NCBI RefSeq assembly: GCF_009696575.1
Contig: NZ_VULQ01000001.1
Location: 186,001 to 250,000 of the forward strand
Source of the DNA: Anaerococcus porci
GTDB taxonomy: Bacteria > Bacillota > Clostridia > Tissierellales > Peptoniphilaceae
DNA: 64,000 nt
Direction: 5' to 3'
Shown here: positions 46,790 to 55,987 of the stretch, piece by piece
How the letters are laid out: the number at the start of each line of letters is the position of its first letter
How positions within the stretch are numbered: position 1 is the stretch's first letter
The notes under the pieces: generated by a model
Told to the model about the DNA's origin: nothing
Seen by the model: the letters and a program-made list of their open reading frames with translations, nothing else
Databases searched by the model: none
Made by a program: the position numbers and the translations under genes

Positions 46790-47438
46790 AAAAATTCCTC
46801 CTAATACAAGCACCATAAGCCATTAACCCTTCAGCGTAAACACAATCGACAACCTTTAACCCAATTTCTTTTTCTATATACGGAGCAATCTTTATTGTTG
46901 AAAGTCCTGTGCAGGCAAAAACCAAAACTTCTGCACCTAAAGACTTTAGATTATGACAATGTTTCAATGCTCTTTCTCTACCAAAGTCTTTCATTAAATC
47001 TAGTGTGTTTTCAATTCCTTCGATATATGGCTTACCCACAATGTCATCACCAATAATCATTTTATAAGACTTTGGAACTTTTTTTGTAATTCCAACAACG
47101 CCAACTTTTTTTCCATAAATTTTACTAACCAATGAAGCACTTTCTCCCGCACCAATTACCGGAACTTTAACCTCTTTTCTTAACTCTTGTAAAGCAGGAT
47201 CTCCAGCACAACTAATAATCACTGCATCTTTGTCAGTGTAATTTTCTTTTACAAGTTCAATTATTTTTGGTATAGCAATTATTTCGGTTTCTTCGTCATG
47301 TATACCTTCTGACTGATCTTTGATAGCCATAGATTCAACTTCAATATTAGGGAAATTTTTTTCTATAATTCTTCCGTGTGAGTTCATAAAATTTTTGTCA
47401 AAGTTTGATAAAACTCTTACCAATCCTATTTTATACAT
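46773..47438 (-). CDS. Asp/Glu/hydantoin racemase family protein
   Basis: A cofactor-independent racemase of 221 residues. The two catalytic cysteines are expected in IISCAGDPALQEL (about residue 82) and LVFACTGLSTIKIAP (about residue 180); GAGESASLVSKIYGKKVGVVG lies between. The substrate may be hydantoin, a thiohydantoin or an amino acid such as aspartate or glutamate. Next to DUF917 a hydantoin-type substrate is plausible, but the substrate is inferred. Confidence 0.85.
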   Translation of the reverse strand: MYKIGLVRVLSNFDKNFMNSHGRIIEKNFPNIEVESMAIKDQSEGIHDEETEIIAIPKIIELVKENYTDKDAVIISCAGDPALQELRKEVKVPVIGAGESASLVSKIYGKKVGVVGITKKVPKSYKMIIGDDIVGKPYIEGIENTLDLMKDFGRERALKHCHNLKSLGAEVLVFACTGLSTIKIAPYIEKEIGLKVVDCVYAEGLMAYGACIRRNFYEKIK

Positions 47439-47447
47439 AATAAATTC

Positions 47448-49004
47448 CTAAAATATCGAATTAATTAATCCTGCAATGAATCCATAAATACCGTCTCCTG
47501 CGATTAATCCTGCATCCCTAGTTTCCATAAATTCAGTTCCTATTGCCAATCTGACAATAACAGCTAAAATTACTCCTATTCCATACACTGGATTATTTAT
47601 TAAAAGACCCGTTGCAAACAATACTCCAACCATTCTTGAGCTTCCAGAAATAGCTTGTATAATAAAGCCTGGTATTGCCCAAATCAACAACGTTTTGATC
47701 AATTCAGTATCAGCTTGAGCCTGAACAGTAGTTGCAAAAACTCTACTTACAGGTGGCATTAAATCTTGATTGAAATATACCGACATGGTTAAAGCTACAA
47801 CCACCACACCGATTAATCCACCAACTGCTTCTATTATAACTTGTTGCTTTCTTCCATATAATTCATATTCTATATCTTCGCTTTTTCCTCTTAATATCCA
47901 TCCAGTTTTTAAATCATATCCCATATCTGCAAAACATGGACCTACTGATGAAACAAATCCTGTCAATAATGCCAAAGGAACTACTTCAAATCCCATGAAC
48001 ATACCTATGGTCATAAATATAGTTGTAATTGCAAACGCCGGAAACCATCCCGAGTGCATAGCAGCCATCCCTACCAGAATCATAGCAACAACAGCAGAAA
48101 ATGTTGTCCACAATACCCATAATATCAACTGAGAAACTCCCATATTAGTAATTATTCCAGAAACCGCCGCAAGTGCTAATGAAGATATTAAATATACAAT
48201 TATTGCCACTAAAATTACTTTCTTTGTTTGAGACGCACTGACTGTTGTTTTAATATTTTCATTATTTTCTGTTTTAGTCTTTTTATCAGATTTGCTTATA
48301 ATTAAAATAGATTGAATAAGCGCCATTAATCCTGCACCAATCATCACTCCATGTGGAATATAAGTATTTCCTAAATTAAATCCGAAAAGTTGTTCAGAAT
48401 ATCCTCTTATTAACAATCCAACTCCTAATGCTACCATGGAAAATATATTTGAAATAAATACAATTCCTATACCTGCTGCAGGTAAACCAAAATGACTAGC
48501 AACAGCCCCTACAATTAACCCTTCAAGTAATCTTTTTCCTTTATCTCCACCTTGGTCGCCAGCAATTATAGCGTCGGCAGTAGCAACTCCTGGAGGCCAT
48601 GCTGCGCTAGCTGGAAAAACAGGCGTATCATACAATTTTCCAACTATTACTATTGAAACTACTACTCCTATAGCACTTCCTATTGCCATTGGAAATATCA
48701 TTTCTTCTTTTCCTAATACAAAAAATATCGCACATGCTAGAAAGGTACAATTAGCTGAAGAGAAACCAGCAGCCGATACTGTCGTTTGTATCAAATTTTG
48801 TCTCTCAAGGGATTTAAATCCGCTTAAGTATTGTAAAGGTATTTTTGCTAATACCATCGCTACTATTGCCCCAATAATTGAAGTATTTGGCGTGAAACCA
48901 ACTTTCGCAATTATCTGCATGCATATTATTGCAGAAAATACAGATAGAATAATTCCTAAAATGAACACCTTAGGTTCAAATGCACTAATTCTTTGTTTTT
49001 TCAT
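47448..49004 (-). CDS. OPT-family transporter
   Basis: The 518 residues make about 12-14 hydrophobic helices. OPT-family features are PVFPASAAWPPGVATADAI, SHFGLPAAGIGIVFISNIFSMV, FNLGNTYIPHGVMIGAG and GFVSSVGPCFADMGYDLKTG. The family imports oligopeptides or metal chelates. Placed first in the operon, it presumably imports the compound degraded by the enzymes downstream. ATG 49004 follows AAGGAGGGTAGT. Confidence 0.85.
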   Translation of the reverse strand: MKKQRISAFEPKVFILGIILSVFSAIICMQIIAKVGFTPNTSIIGAIVAMVLAKIPLQYLSGFKSLERQNLIQTTVSAAGFSSANCTFLACAIFFVLGKEEMIFPMAIGSAIGVVVSIVIVGKLYDTPVFPASAAWPPGVATADAIIAGDQGGDKGKRLLEGLIVGAVASHFGLPAAGIGIVFISNIFSMVALGVGLLIRGYSEQLFGFNLGNTYIPHGVMIGAGLMALIQSILIISKSDKKTKTENNENIKTTVSASQTKKVILVAIIVYLISSLALAAVSGIITNMGVSQLILWVLWTTFSAVVAMILVGMAAMHSGWFPAFAITTIFMTIGMFMGFEVVPLALLTGFVSSVGPCFADMGYDLKTGWILRGKSEDIEYELYGRKQQVIIEAVGGLIGVVVVALTMSVYFNQDLMPPVSRVFATTVQAQADTELIKTLLIWAIPGFIIQAISGSSRMVGVLFATGLLINNPVYGIGVILAVIVRLAIGTEFMETRDAGLIAGDGIYGFIAGLINSIF

Positions 49005-49083
49005 ACTACCCTCCTTAAACATAATAATAAATCATTTTGTTTAATTTTAATATATATAAAAACAAGAATATTAAAGTTATATT

Positions 49084-50526
49084 TTATGAAAAGTCATAAA
49101 TACTCAAATGGGATATCAATTTAAGAATGAACAAATCGTCAAGTCTTGAAGTATCTAATCCTGTTATCTTACTTATTCTCAACAGTCTATATCTTAAAGT
49201 TTCTACATGTATATGAAGTTTTTCAGAACTTTCTTTTTTGCTCAAATTATTTCTTATGTATGTCGAAAGTGTATTTAACAATTCAGCGTTGTGCTCATCA
49301 TCATAGTTTTTAAGTTTTTCTAAGATATCAAAAAGATAAAGCTTCATTTCTTCGTTTTCTAGAATTTCTAGTAATATTTTAAAGTTTACAGAGTTATCTA
49401 AGGTATCAACTTGCTCTTTTGAAATATTGCAAATATTACAAGCCTCTTTGTATGCTTGATTAATATTCTCTAATCTATTTTTTAGAGTTGATACTCCAAT
49501 TTTTAAATCTTTGTAAGTGGCTGCAATTCTTTTTATCAAATCTGAAATAGGATCATTTTTGGAAAATACAAATGTTACCATATTATTTCCATCTTCCGTA
49601 AATAGAAATTTTTCATTTAGAGAAAATTCCATTATTTGGCGTATTCTAGAATTAGATTCTCTAGAATTTAACCATTTGAAATATATAGCGTAATAACTTT
49701 CTTCATACCAACCCATATATGACAAAATGCTATCTCTGAAACGTTCATCTAGTTTTTGTCCACTCAAAAGTATTTCCGTAATGATTCTATTATTAGCACT
49801 TTGTGCTAAAAGAATATTTTGTTCAGAAATCACTATATTTTTCAATAGTGAAATCGCATAATTAATACAGCTTTCTTGAAAATCCGTCAGATCTTCTTTG
49901 TTTTTCCCCTTAACTATTAGATAAGCAAATATATATCCCCTATGTTTAAGAGGAATATAGTAATTACTTTTTATCATTGAATTACCAAGTAGCTCACTAA
50001 ACTTCTCATAGCATACATCTAGACCTGTTAATTTTCGTACTTCACTTATTATTTCTTCCATGCAGACTCCATCAGTCTGCTTGCTTAATAATTTATAGTA
50101 AGATTTTAATATATTTAGAATATTATCATTTACTTTATTAAATAATAAATCATAAAATCTATTAACAAGATCTGAGTAAACAGTTTCTCGCTCTAACAAA
50201 AAAACAGGAATACAATATTTATTTGCCTCATTTATTAATTCGTCAGATATAGAGCCGAAATATCTCCCAACTTTTATACCTATTGCCGCAACATTTTTTT
50301 CGTGCGCAGTTTTTATTAAATTTTCTTTATATTGCTCGTTACTAGTAAATGCATATCCTGCAGTAAGAACTAACTCATTTCCTTTTAGCCAATCCATTCC
50401 ATCGGGAGTTTCCAATATTAAAATATTCTTTGCTTTATTTTCTAAACCATCTCGTCCAGCTATTAAAGTACTCTTATTTATATAATTTTTATCAACCAAT
50501 TCTCTAACAGTTAAATAGTTTTCCAA
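49084..50526 (-). CDS. PucR-family transcriptional regulator
   Basis: The 480 residues have the N-terminal PucR purine-catabolism domain (LETPDGMDWLKGNELVLTAGYAF; AAIGIKVGRYFGSI), a GGDEF-like middle and a C-terminal helix-turn-helix (TYIRNNLSKKESSEKLHIHVETLRYRL). It starts at TTG 50526 after AGGTGAT. It lies upstream of and co-directional with the transporter operon and probably activates it in response to the substrate. PucR-type regulators often control catabolism of purines and hydantoin-like compounds. Confidence 0.88.
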   Translation of the reverse strand: MENYLTVRELVDKNYINKSTLIAGRDGLENKAKNILILETPDGMDWLKGNELVLTAGYAFTSNEQYKENLIKTAHEKNVAAIGIKVGRYFGSISDELINEANKYCIPVFLLERETVYSDLVNRFYDLLFNKVNDNILNILKSYYKLLSKQTDGVCMEEIISEVRKLTGLDVCYEKFSELLGNSMIKSNYYIPLKHRGYIFAYLIVKGKNKEDLTDFQESCINYAISLLKNIVISEQNILLAQSANNRIITEILLSGQKLDERFRDSILSYMGWYEESYYAIYFKWLNSRESNSRIRQIMEFSLNEKFLFTEDGNNMVTFVFSKNDPISDLIKRIAATYKDLKIGVSTLKNRLENINQAYKEACNICNISKEQVDTLDNSVNFKILLEILENEEMKLYLFDILEKLKNYDDEHNAELLNTLSTYIRNNLSKKESSEKLHIHVETLRYRLLRISKITGLDTSRLDDLFILKLISHLSIYDFS

Positions 50527-50579
50527 AAAATCACCTCTTCTTAAGTTTTCTATATTTTAACTTACTATCATCTAAAAAT

Positions 50580-50869
50580 GCAAATAACACTAATTTTCAA
50601 AAGAATAAATTAAAAAACCTATTGATGATTGCTTTTTAATTAAACAAAAAATATCAGTTTGCATCAACCATGAATAAGCTGAAACACAGACTATTTAACA
50701 CAAAAAATTTTTATCAACTACAAGCTGGTTCCATTACTACACAAAACATACCTTTCATTATCCTTTGAGCTCCATGACTATAGCCTATGTAATTCTTTTT
50801 ATTGAAACTTTTCTATTTTTACTTTCCAACTAGATCTTCATTAGTCGAACTCTTTGCATAACTATAGGG
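50580..50869. other. Gene-free stretch between the regulator and the IS256 remnant
   Basis: AT-rich, with no coding frame carrying a ribosome-binding site. Probably the decayed left part of the same insertion sequence, but no family-specific residues could be recognised. Confidence 0.35.
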
Positions 50870-51275
50870 CACGTATCTACTAAGAAAGTATCTAAAGTAA
50901 TAGAGAATATGTACACAAAAACATATTCTAAATCTTTTATATCAACACTAAGCAAGAATCTTGATAAAGAAGTTAAACTATAGAGAATAGTAACTTAAGT
51001 ATAATAAAATATCCATAATTACTTTTAGACGTGGTTTACATAAAGTTAAGACAAAATCATAGAGTGGTGTCAAAAACTTGCAATATTACAATAAGAATAA
51101 ACGAAAAAGAAAATAGAAAAATCATAGGATTAGACCTAAGTTATAGTGAAAGCAAGTATTCATGGTAAAATTTCTTCAAATATATAAAAGCTAAAGCCCT
51201 ATCTGTGCTTAAATGATAATATAATATACTCATAAAGGACTAGTAAATTTTACACGAAATTTTGGCTTTGACTAT
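50870..51275 (+). pseudogene. IS256-family (mutator) transposase remnant
   Basis: Two stretches on the plus strand read as IS256-type transposase. Near 50873 it is VSTKKVSKVIENMYTKTYSK then SFISTLSKNLDKEVKL. Near 51030-51165 it is DVVYIKLRQNHRVVSKTCNI then GLDLSYSESKYSW, ending in a stop, with FFKYIKAKALS following. The first Asp (DVVY) is a catalytic DDE residue in intact members. No intact frame exists. TTTTACACGAAATTTTGG near 51250 could be the right end. Confidence 0.7.
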
Positions 51276-51373
51276 TTTTTATTAAATTTAACTTATTGGT
51301 ATTCTTATCTTTAAATATATGAATTCCCTGTATCCTTTTTTGGAAATAAACCTTGAGAAAGAATAATAATTTC

Positions 51374-52102
51374 TTATATTATTATCTTATTAGTAGCATA
51401 ATCAAGATACTCCATATCATGTATATCACTCATTTCAGGAACTGACCACTCAGCCCAATAAGCATTATTAGGATGAGAAGAAAGACATTGTTTCCTGAAA
51501 TTAACAAAAACCATACCTGATGATACAGGAGTTGGAGGAGTCCCACACATTATAGTCTGAGGATTTTTAGATGAGGTAACTGTATACTTTAAAGCCGACT
51601 CTTGATCATCTGTATACTCTTGAGCCTCATCTATAATTAAAAGGTCAAAGCCTTCTCCAAGACCACCAGTGGTAGTCCTAGTCCTAAACTCAACTCTTCC
51701 CCCAGTTTCTGGAATCTCCACTCTCTCACGACCAGTAGCCCTAAGAGATTCATACTCAATCCCAGCATCATCAAGCACTCTACAAAGTTTCTCCCATGAT
51801 GCATGAGAAGTATTGGTCCTATGGGCAGTATGGTTTACAACTTCACCATTAAGAAGGGAATATATCTCCCTCATCACTAAGATTTCACTCTTACCATTTC
51901 TTCTTGGCAAAGAATATCCACACTTAGTATGAGTCCAAAGCCCATCCTTATTAATGGCCAAGATATCCTTTAAAAGTAACCTCTGCCACTCCATTGTCTT
52001 TCTCTTAGATCCTTCATAAAGCTTAATAGCCTCTTTATAATCCGACTTACTATAACTATGACTTATTTTATGGGTAGGAGTCTGCTTACCTAATCTATTC
52101 AT
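51374..52102 (-). pseudogene. Phage terminase large subunit, N-terminal fragment
   Basis: ATG 52102 follows AAGGGGG. The 242 residues cover the ATPase half: Walker A-like YSLPRRNGKSEI, Walker B LLIIDEAQEYTDDQESAL and the coupling motif MCGTPPTPVSSGMV. Terminases are usually 400-550 residues, so the nuclease half is missing; the frame ends abruptly at 51374, about 100 bases from the IS256 remnant. Genome-packaging function is therefore lost. Confidence 0.8.
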
Positions 52103-52170
52103 ATAACAAACCCCCTTAAAAAATTGCAAATAAAAAAAGCAGTTTAACGACATACTAAGGTCAATCGAAT

Positions 52171-52338
52171 TTAAAAATTAATATCTATATATAGAGCCAA
52201 AACACTACCTACAAGATCCACAATGTAAGGCAACCAAACCAAAAACCAGGACCAATCAATAAAGCCTGTAAGTTTTAACCCTATAAAAAGCAAAGTTAGT
52301 AGCTCATAAAAATTAACCCCTTTACTCTTCGTTTCCAT
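52171..52338 (-). CDS. Small phage membrane protein (Fragile-X-F-like)
   Basis: 55 residues starting at ATG 52338 after GGAGGTATT. A hydrophilic start (METKSKG) is followed by two membrane segments (LLTLLFIGLKLTGFIDWSWF and VWLPYIVDLVGSVLALYI). The LTGxIxWSW pattern resembles the transmembrane Fragile-X-F proteins common in Firmicute phages. Role unknown. It is too short for many gene finders. Confidence 0.7.
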   Translation of the reverse strand: METKSKGVNFYELLTLLFIGLKLTGFIDWSWFLVWLPYIVDLVGSVLALYIDINF

Positions 52339-52362
52339 AATACCTCCAATAAAAAAAGAACC

Positions 52363-52674
52363 TTAAGTTCTCTCATAAATATCTTTATGATTTGATTTTA
52401 TATAGTTTTTATCTAATTTCTTATTAACTAATTTCCTATATGCATTCATATATATTTCTTCTTTATCTCCATTCAAAGTAAATTCATAATATAAGGCCCC
52501 CTTATGTGGCATAGACAATAGAGCCTTTGAATTTTGTAAAGTCTTACAAGACCAAACAACAAACACATCTTTCACATCAAACTGTTCGCTAATATCAAGC
52601 GGTATTTCAACTCTACAAGCCTCAAAACTTACCACTTCTCTTTTTGCTATTTCTATAAAATCTTCATGTTTCAT
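52363..52674 (-). CDS. Phage protein, DUF6275-like
   Basis: A 103-residue small prophage protein with the block FVVWSCKTLQNSKALLS, then GALYYEFTLNGDKEEIYMNAYRK, matching the DUF6275 family as I remember it. Function unknown. The ATG is preceded by AAGGAAAA. It lies in the prophage remnant, co-directional with its neighbours. Confidence 0.7.
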   Translation of the reverse strand: MKHEDFIEIAKREVVSFEACRVEIPLDISEQFDVKDVFVVWSCKTLQNSKALLSMPHKGALYYEFTLNGDKEEIYMNAYRKLVNKKLDKNYIKSNHKDIYERT

Positions 52675-52748
52675 TTTGTTTTCCTTTCTTTAAATTAACA
52701 TTAAAAAAGCACCTCTAATATCTTATACCTGTAAGCTATTAGTTGTGC

Positions 52749-52955
52749 TTATTCGAATTTTATATCCTTTATTTCATCAATTTTTATAGCAATATTTTCA
52801 TCTTTTGTAGATATATAGAATGTATCGAACTTATAATCCTTGTCATCAAAATCTTCTGCCATTAATATGCCATCTCCTGAGCCTTCAAAAACTTTACCAT
52901 TTTTTAATATTACTTTTATATAATCTGCCCATTGTGCCTTTTCTAAATCAATCAA
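52749..52955 (-). CDS. Small acidic protein, candidate immunity protein for the Ntox50 toxin
   Basis: A 68-residue acidic protein (for example EDFDDKDYKFDTF; IKIDEIKDIKFE) with a compact beta pattern (YIKVILKNGKVFEGSG). It begins inside the last codons of the head-toxin gene (8-base overlap), the arrangement expected for an immunity gene. I recognise no family. Immunity function is inferred from position, size and charge only; a small structural phage protein is the alternative. Confidence 0.55.
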   Translation of the reverse strand: MIDLEKAQWADYIKVILKNGKVFEGSGDGILMAEDFDDKDYKFDTFYISTKDENIAIKIDEIKDIKFE

Positions 52956-54084
52956 AATCTTCTCCTTTAATTGGAACTATATGACTACCTTTTTTCGAAT
53001 ATATTATCTTTCCTTTTGTAGTTGGATATCTCTTATTTCTATATACATAATACCCAATAAACCTATTAAAATTTATATTTTCTTCATTCCTAGGTTTGCC
53101 AGATTTGGTAACTGTCACAATGCCTTTCCCAAAATTATCATTTATAAGTCTTTGTGCAATATCATAATCTATAGATAAAATACTTTGCATTCCATAGCCC
53201 TTATTTATTCTTGATTTATAATAATCGTCAAATCTTTTAGTCCCTTCTATGTGTTTTTCATAATGATCTTTATTAAAGTTTAATTTTAAATTTCCTTTTC
53301 TTACTTCCTTAGCTATATAGATAGATGAAGATCTGGCAGTTATAGCTAACCTCTTATCTTTATTAGAATCAGTCCATTCTTTATGAGTATGAACATTCCT
53401 CTTCTTACCCCCATCTCTAGGGTCATATATAACAGTACAATCACAATGTCTATGACGTCTAAAGACTGCATTACCATTATCTTTGACATCTTTATAATCA
53501 TATACACAAACAAGACTTGAACACCAATCACAACAATGTCCATTACTCTTTCTTATAATCTTAGGGGAAAGACCTGCCTTATAGTGAAAATCTGCATTAG
53601 ACCTAATAAGATTATCTATAACAGACATAGAGAAGTTTTCTATAGAAGAATAAAAGGTATCAGCTGCATCCTCATATTTATCACTATTAGATACATAATT
53701 TACAATACCACGAACCTTATCTTCGTTATACCCACTGTCTATAGCCTTTATGCTAATGCCTGCATCCTTATTTAGCCTAGTTTGAACTTCCTTTCCATAA
53801 TCATTAATAATATTATAGTTTTCCTTTAGCCTAGGATTAATAAGTCTATCAGCTATATTATAATACATCTTTCCATCAGGAAGAACTCCATCTTTCAAAT
53901 TGTCTTTAAAAGCATCAGCTAAAATATCTCCAAGCTCCTTAGCAAATTGAGATGAATCCTCATGATTGGCCATCTTCTTTTTTAACCTCAAAAGCTTATC
54001 TTTTAATACCCTAGATTCCTTAGTCTTAAGCTTAAAAGATTCATCTATAGCCTTAGCTAATTCAGGAACTATATCCTTATCCAT
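52948..54084 (-). CDS. Phage minor head protein fused to a C-terminal Ntox50-type toxin domain
   Basis: Residues 1-225 look like a phage minor head (Mu F/SPP1 gp7-like) protein, with the cysteine cluster CCDWCSS (184-190) and RHRHCDC (210-216). Residues about 265-378 match the polymorphic toxin type 50 pattern: HYEKHIEGTKRFDDYY, SILSIDYDIAQRLINDNFGKG, NRFIGYYVYRNKRYPTTKG and the end IYSKKGSHIVPIKG. Ntox50 domains are predicted nucleases found at the C-termini of secreted or phage-head proteins. The gene overlaps the portal fragment by 8 bases and the small acidic gene by 8 bases. It appears intact although the surrounding prophage is broken. Confidence 0.78.
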   Translation of the reverse strand: MDKDIVPELAKAIDESFKLKTKESRVLKDKLLRLKKKMANHEDSSQFAKELGDILADAFKDNLKDGVLPDGKMYYNIADRLINPRLKENYNIINDYGKEVQTRLNKDAGISIKAIDSGYNEDKVRGIVNYVSNSDKYEDAADTFYSSIENFSMSVIDNLIRSNADFHYKAGLSPKIIRKSNGHCCDWCSSLVCVYDYKDVKDNGNAVFRRHRHCDCTVIYDPRDGGKKRNVHTHKEWTDSNKDKRLAITARSSSIYIAKEVRKGNLKLNFNKDHYEKHIEGTKRFDDYYKSRINKGYGMQSILSIDYDIAQRLINDNFGKGIVTVTKSGKPRNEENINFNRFIGYYVYRNKRYPTTKGKIIYSKKGSHIVPIKGEDFD

Positions 54085-54460
54085 TTAAATCGCCCTTATC
54101 TATTTCAGGAGGATTCTCACTTGCATTAAAACCAGTAAGGTCAGAGAGATTATCCTTGCCAAAAAATCCAGGTATAGCCTGATTAATCTTAATAGATGCA
54201 TCTCCAATCCCAGAAAGAGTAGCCACATCAGGCTCGAACACAGGTTGCCACTTAGGCTTAATAGAATAAAACTGATTCCTTAAATATGGATGCTTATCTT
54301 CAAGACACCTTGCCACATAGCCAACATTTAAAAACCCAGCTCCAAAACATCTTTGAGCCTTTCTAGCAGTAATCCTTAAAGTCTCATGACTTGCCTTAAT
54401 AGCCTCAGCAGATGATGGATTGTCAGTAATAAAACCTAGTTCATCGATAGTATATAATAA
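54077..54460 (-). pseudogene. Phage portal protein, C-terminal fragment
   Basis: The open frame can be read from about 54460 (KLLYTIDELGFITDNPSSAE) through RITARKAQRCFGAGFLNVGY to the stop at 54077 (NPPEIDKGDLNG). The SSAEAIKASHETL stretch is characteristic of SPP1-type portals. The N-terminal two thirds and the start codon are absent, so this is a truncated end at the island boundary. Confidence 0.75.
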
Positions 54461-54570
54461 TTTTCATTTTAGACTGAAGTAATTTCAGAATTTATGGTAA
54501 TCTATATTTTGACGAATCACTAATAATAACTAATACTATTTAAAGATTTAAGAATCATTTTTCTTCTTAC

Positions 54571-54596
54571 AAAAAAAGAGACTTAAAGAAAGTCTC
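54571..54596 (-). terminator. Terminator of uraA
   Basis: GAGACTT/AAGTCTC stem (54578-54584 and 54590-54596) with 5-base loop; on the minus strand followed by TTTTTTTG, 10 bases after the uraA stop. Confidence 0.8.
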
Positions 54597-54605
54597 AATT
54601 TCATC

Positions 54606-55870
54606 TTATTCATTTATTAAGTTCAATTTTCTTAATATTGTCATAAATAAGGAAAGAAGTACTGCTACAACTGATGCTAATACCATTCCAGAAAGTTCAA
54701 TTGATGCTAATTTAATTTTTAATCCAGATAATCCCGCTATAAAAATTACAGAAGTTAGAATTAGGTTAACAGATTTAGAATAGTCAACCTTTTGATCAAC
54801 TAGAAGTCTTATTCCGCTTGTTCCAATCATTCCATAAAGTAGAAATGTAACTCCACCAATTACATTGCCCGGTATGGTTTGAATTAAGGCAGCTAGTGGT
54901 CCAAAAAATGCCATAATGATTGATATAATTGCAGCAGCGCCTATAACTTGAACAGAATATACTCCAGTTATAGCCATTACTCCAATATTTTCACCATAGG
55001 TTGTGGTTGGTACCCCTCCTACAAGACCAGAAAGCGCAGATGAAAAGTTATCAGCAAATATTGACCTATGAAGTCCTGGGTCTTCAAGTAAATTTCTTCC
55101 TATAATATTACTTGTGACAACTTGATGAGATACATGCTCGCTTGTTATTACAAGTATTACTGGAATCATTGATAGAATTGCCTCTGCTGAAAATTTAGGT
55201 GAAGAGAAGTTTGGTATAGTAAAAATTTTTGCATCTATTACTGGTGTGAAATCTACCATGCCAAAAAATATAGCAGAAATATAACCTACTATTATAGCTA
55301 TTAAAATAGGGATTGTTGAAAAGAATCCCTTAAAAGCAACAGAGCCAATTATGGCAGTAAATAATGTTATGGCAAATACAAAAAAGTCACTAGTGGTAGC
55401 TGTGTTTGTCATTAGATTGGCACCAATTGAACCACCTGTTACTGTATTTCCAGCAAGTTCAAAACCTATAAGGGCTACTACTGCTCCCATTGCGGCAGGC
55501 GGTAGTACTAAATCTATCCATCCTATACCAAATTTATAAATAAAATAAGCTAATAAACAACCTAGAAGTCCGACAACAATAAAAGCACCTTGAGCATATT
55601 CAAACCCATCTTTTGCAATTATAGCTGTACCTGGTGCTAAAAATGCAAATGAAGAACCTAAATAAGCTGGTGCCTTTTTCTTTGTAATTAATATAAATAA
55701 TAAAGTTCCTATACCATTCATAAATAGCACAATTCCTGGATTTATTTTAAATAAAATAGGAACTAGTACACTTGCTCCAAACATTGCAAAGGTATGTTGG
55801 ATTGACAAGGGCAATAATAATTTAAAGGGTACTCTATCTTCGACTTGGTAAATTTTTTTGAATTTTTCAT
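54606..55870 (-). CDS. uraA: UraA-type nucleobase permease (NCS2) with an out-of-frame start at an A7 tract
   Basis: NCS2 permeases take up uracil or xanthine. The main frame gives about 402 residues and roughly 12-14 membrane segments: IQHTFAMFGASVLVPILFKI, AYLGSSFAFLAPGTAII, GLVGGVPTTTYGENIGVMA (family signature with catalytic Glu) and LIQTIPGNVIGGVTFLLYG. The only good start is ATG 55870 after GGAGGTATT, giving MKNSKK, but it is in a different frame. A run of seven A (55853-55859, minus strand) separates them, and one more A would restore MKNSKKIYQVEDRVPFKLLLP. Possibilities are sequencing error, phase variation or -1 slippage on A-AAA-AAA. Without it, translation would have to begin at TTG 55814 with no ribosome-binding site. 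Confidence 0.82.
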
Positions 55871-55950
55871 AATACCTCCATATTTTACTAAGAGTTATGT
55901 TAACAAATATAGATTATATTGTCAATAATAATCTTAAAAATAGGCATATG

Positions 55951-55975
55951 AAAAGCCCAGAGAATCTGGGCTAAA
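55951..55975 (-). terminator. Terminator of the ferredoxin gene
   Basis: AGCCCAGA/TCTGGGCT stem (55954-55961 and 55965-55972) with 3-base loop, followed on the minus strand by TTTC. Confidence 0.75.
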
Positions 55976-55987
55976 TTATGTATTATC

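Noticed and set aside
54461-54600. Second copy of the tRNA-Thr 3' end (attR) at the far side of the island
   Set aside because: I looked for the T-arm and acceptor sequence around 50.6-51.4 kb and 54.4-54.6 kb and found none.
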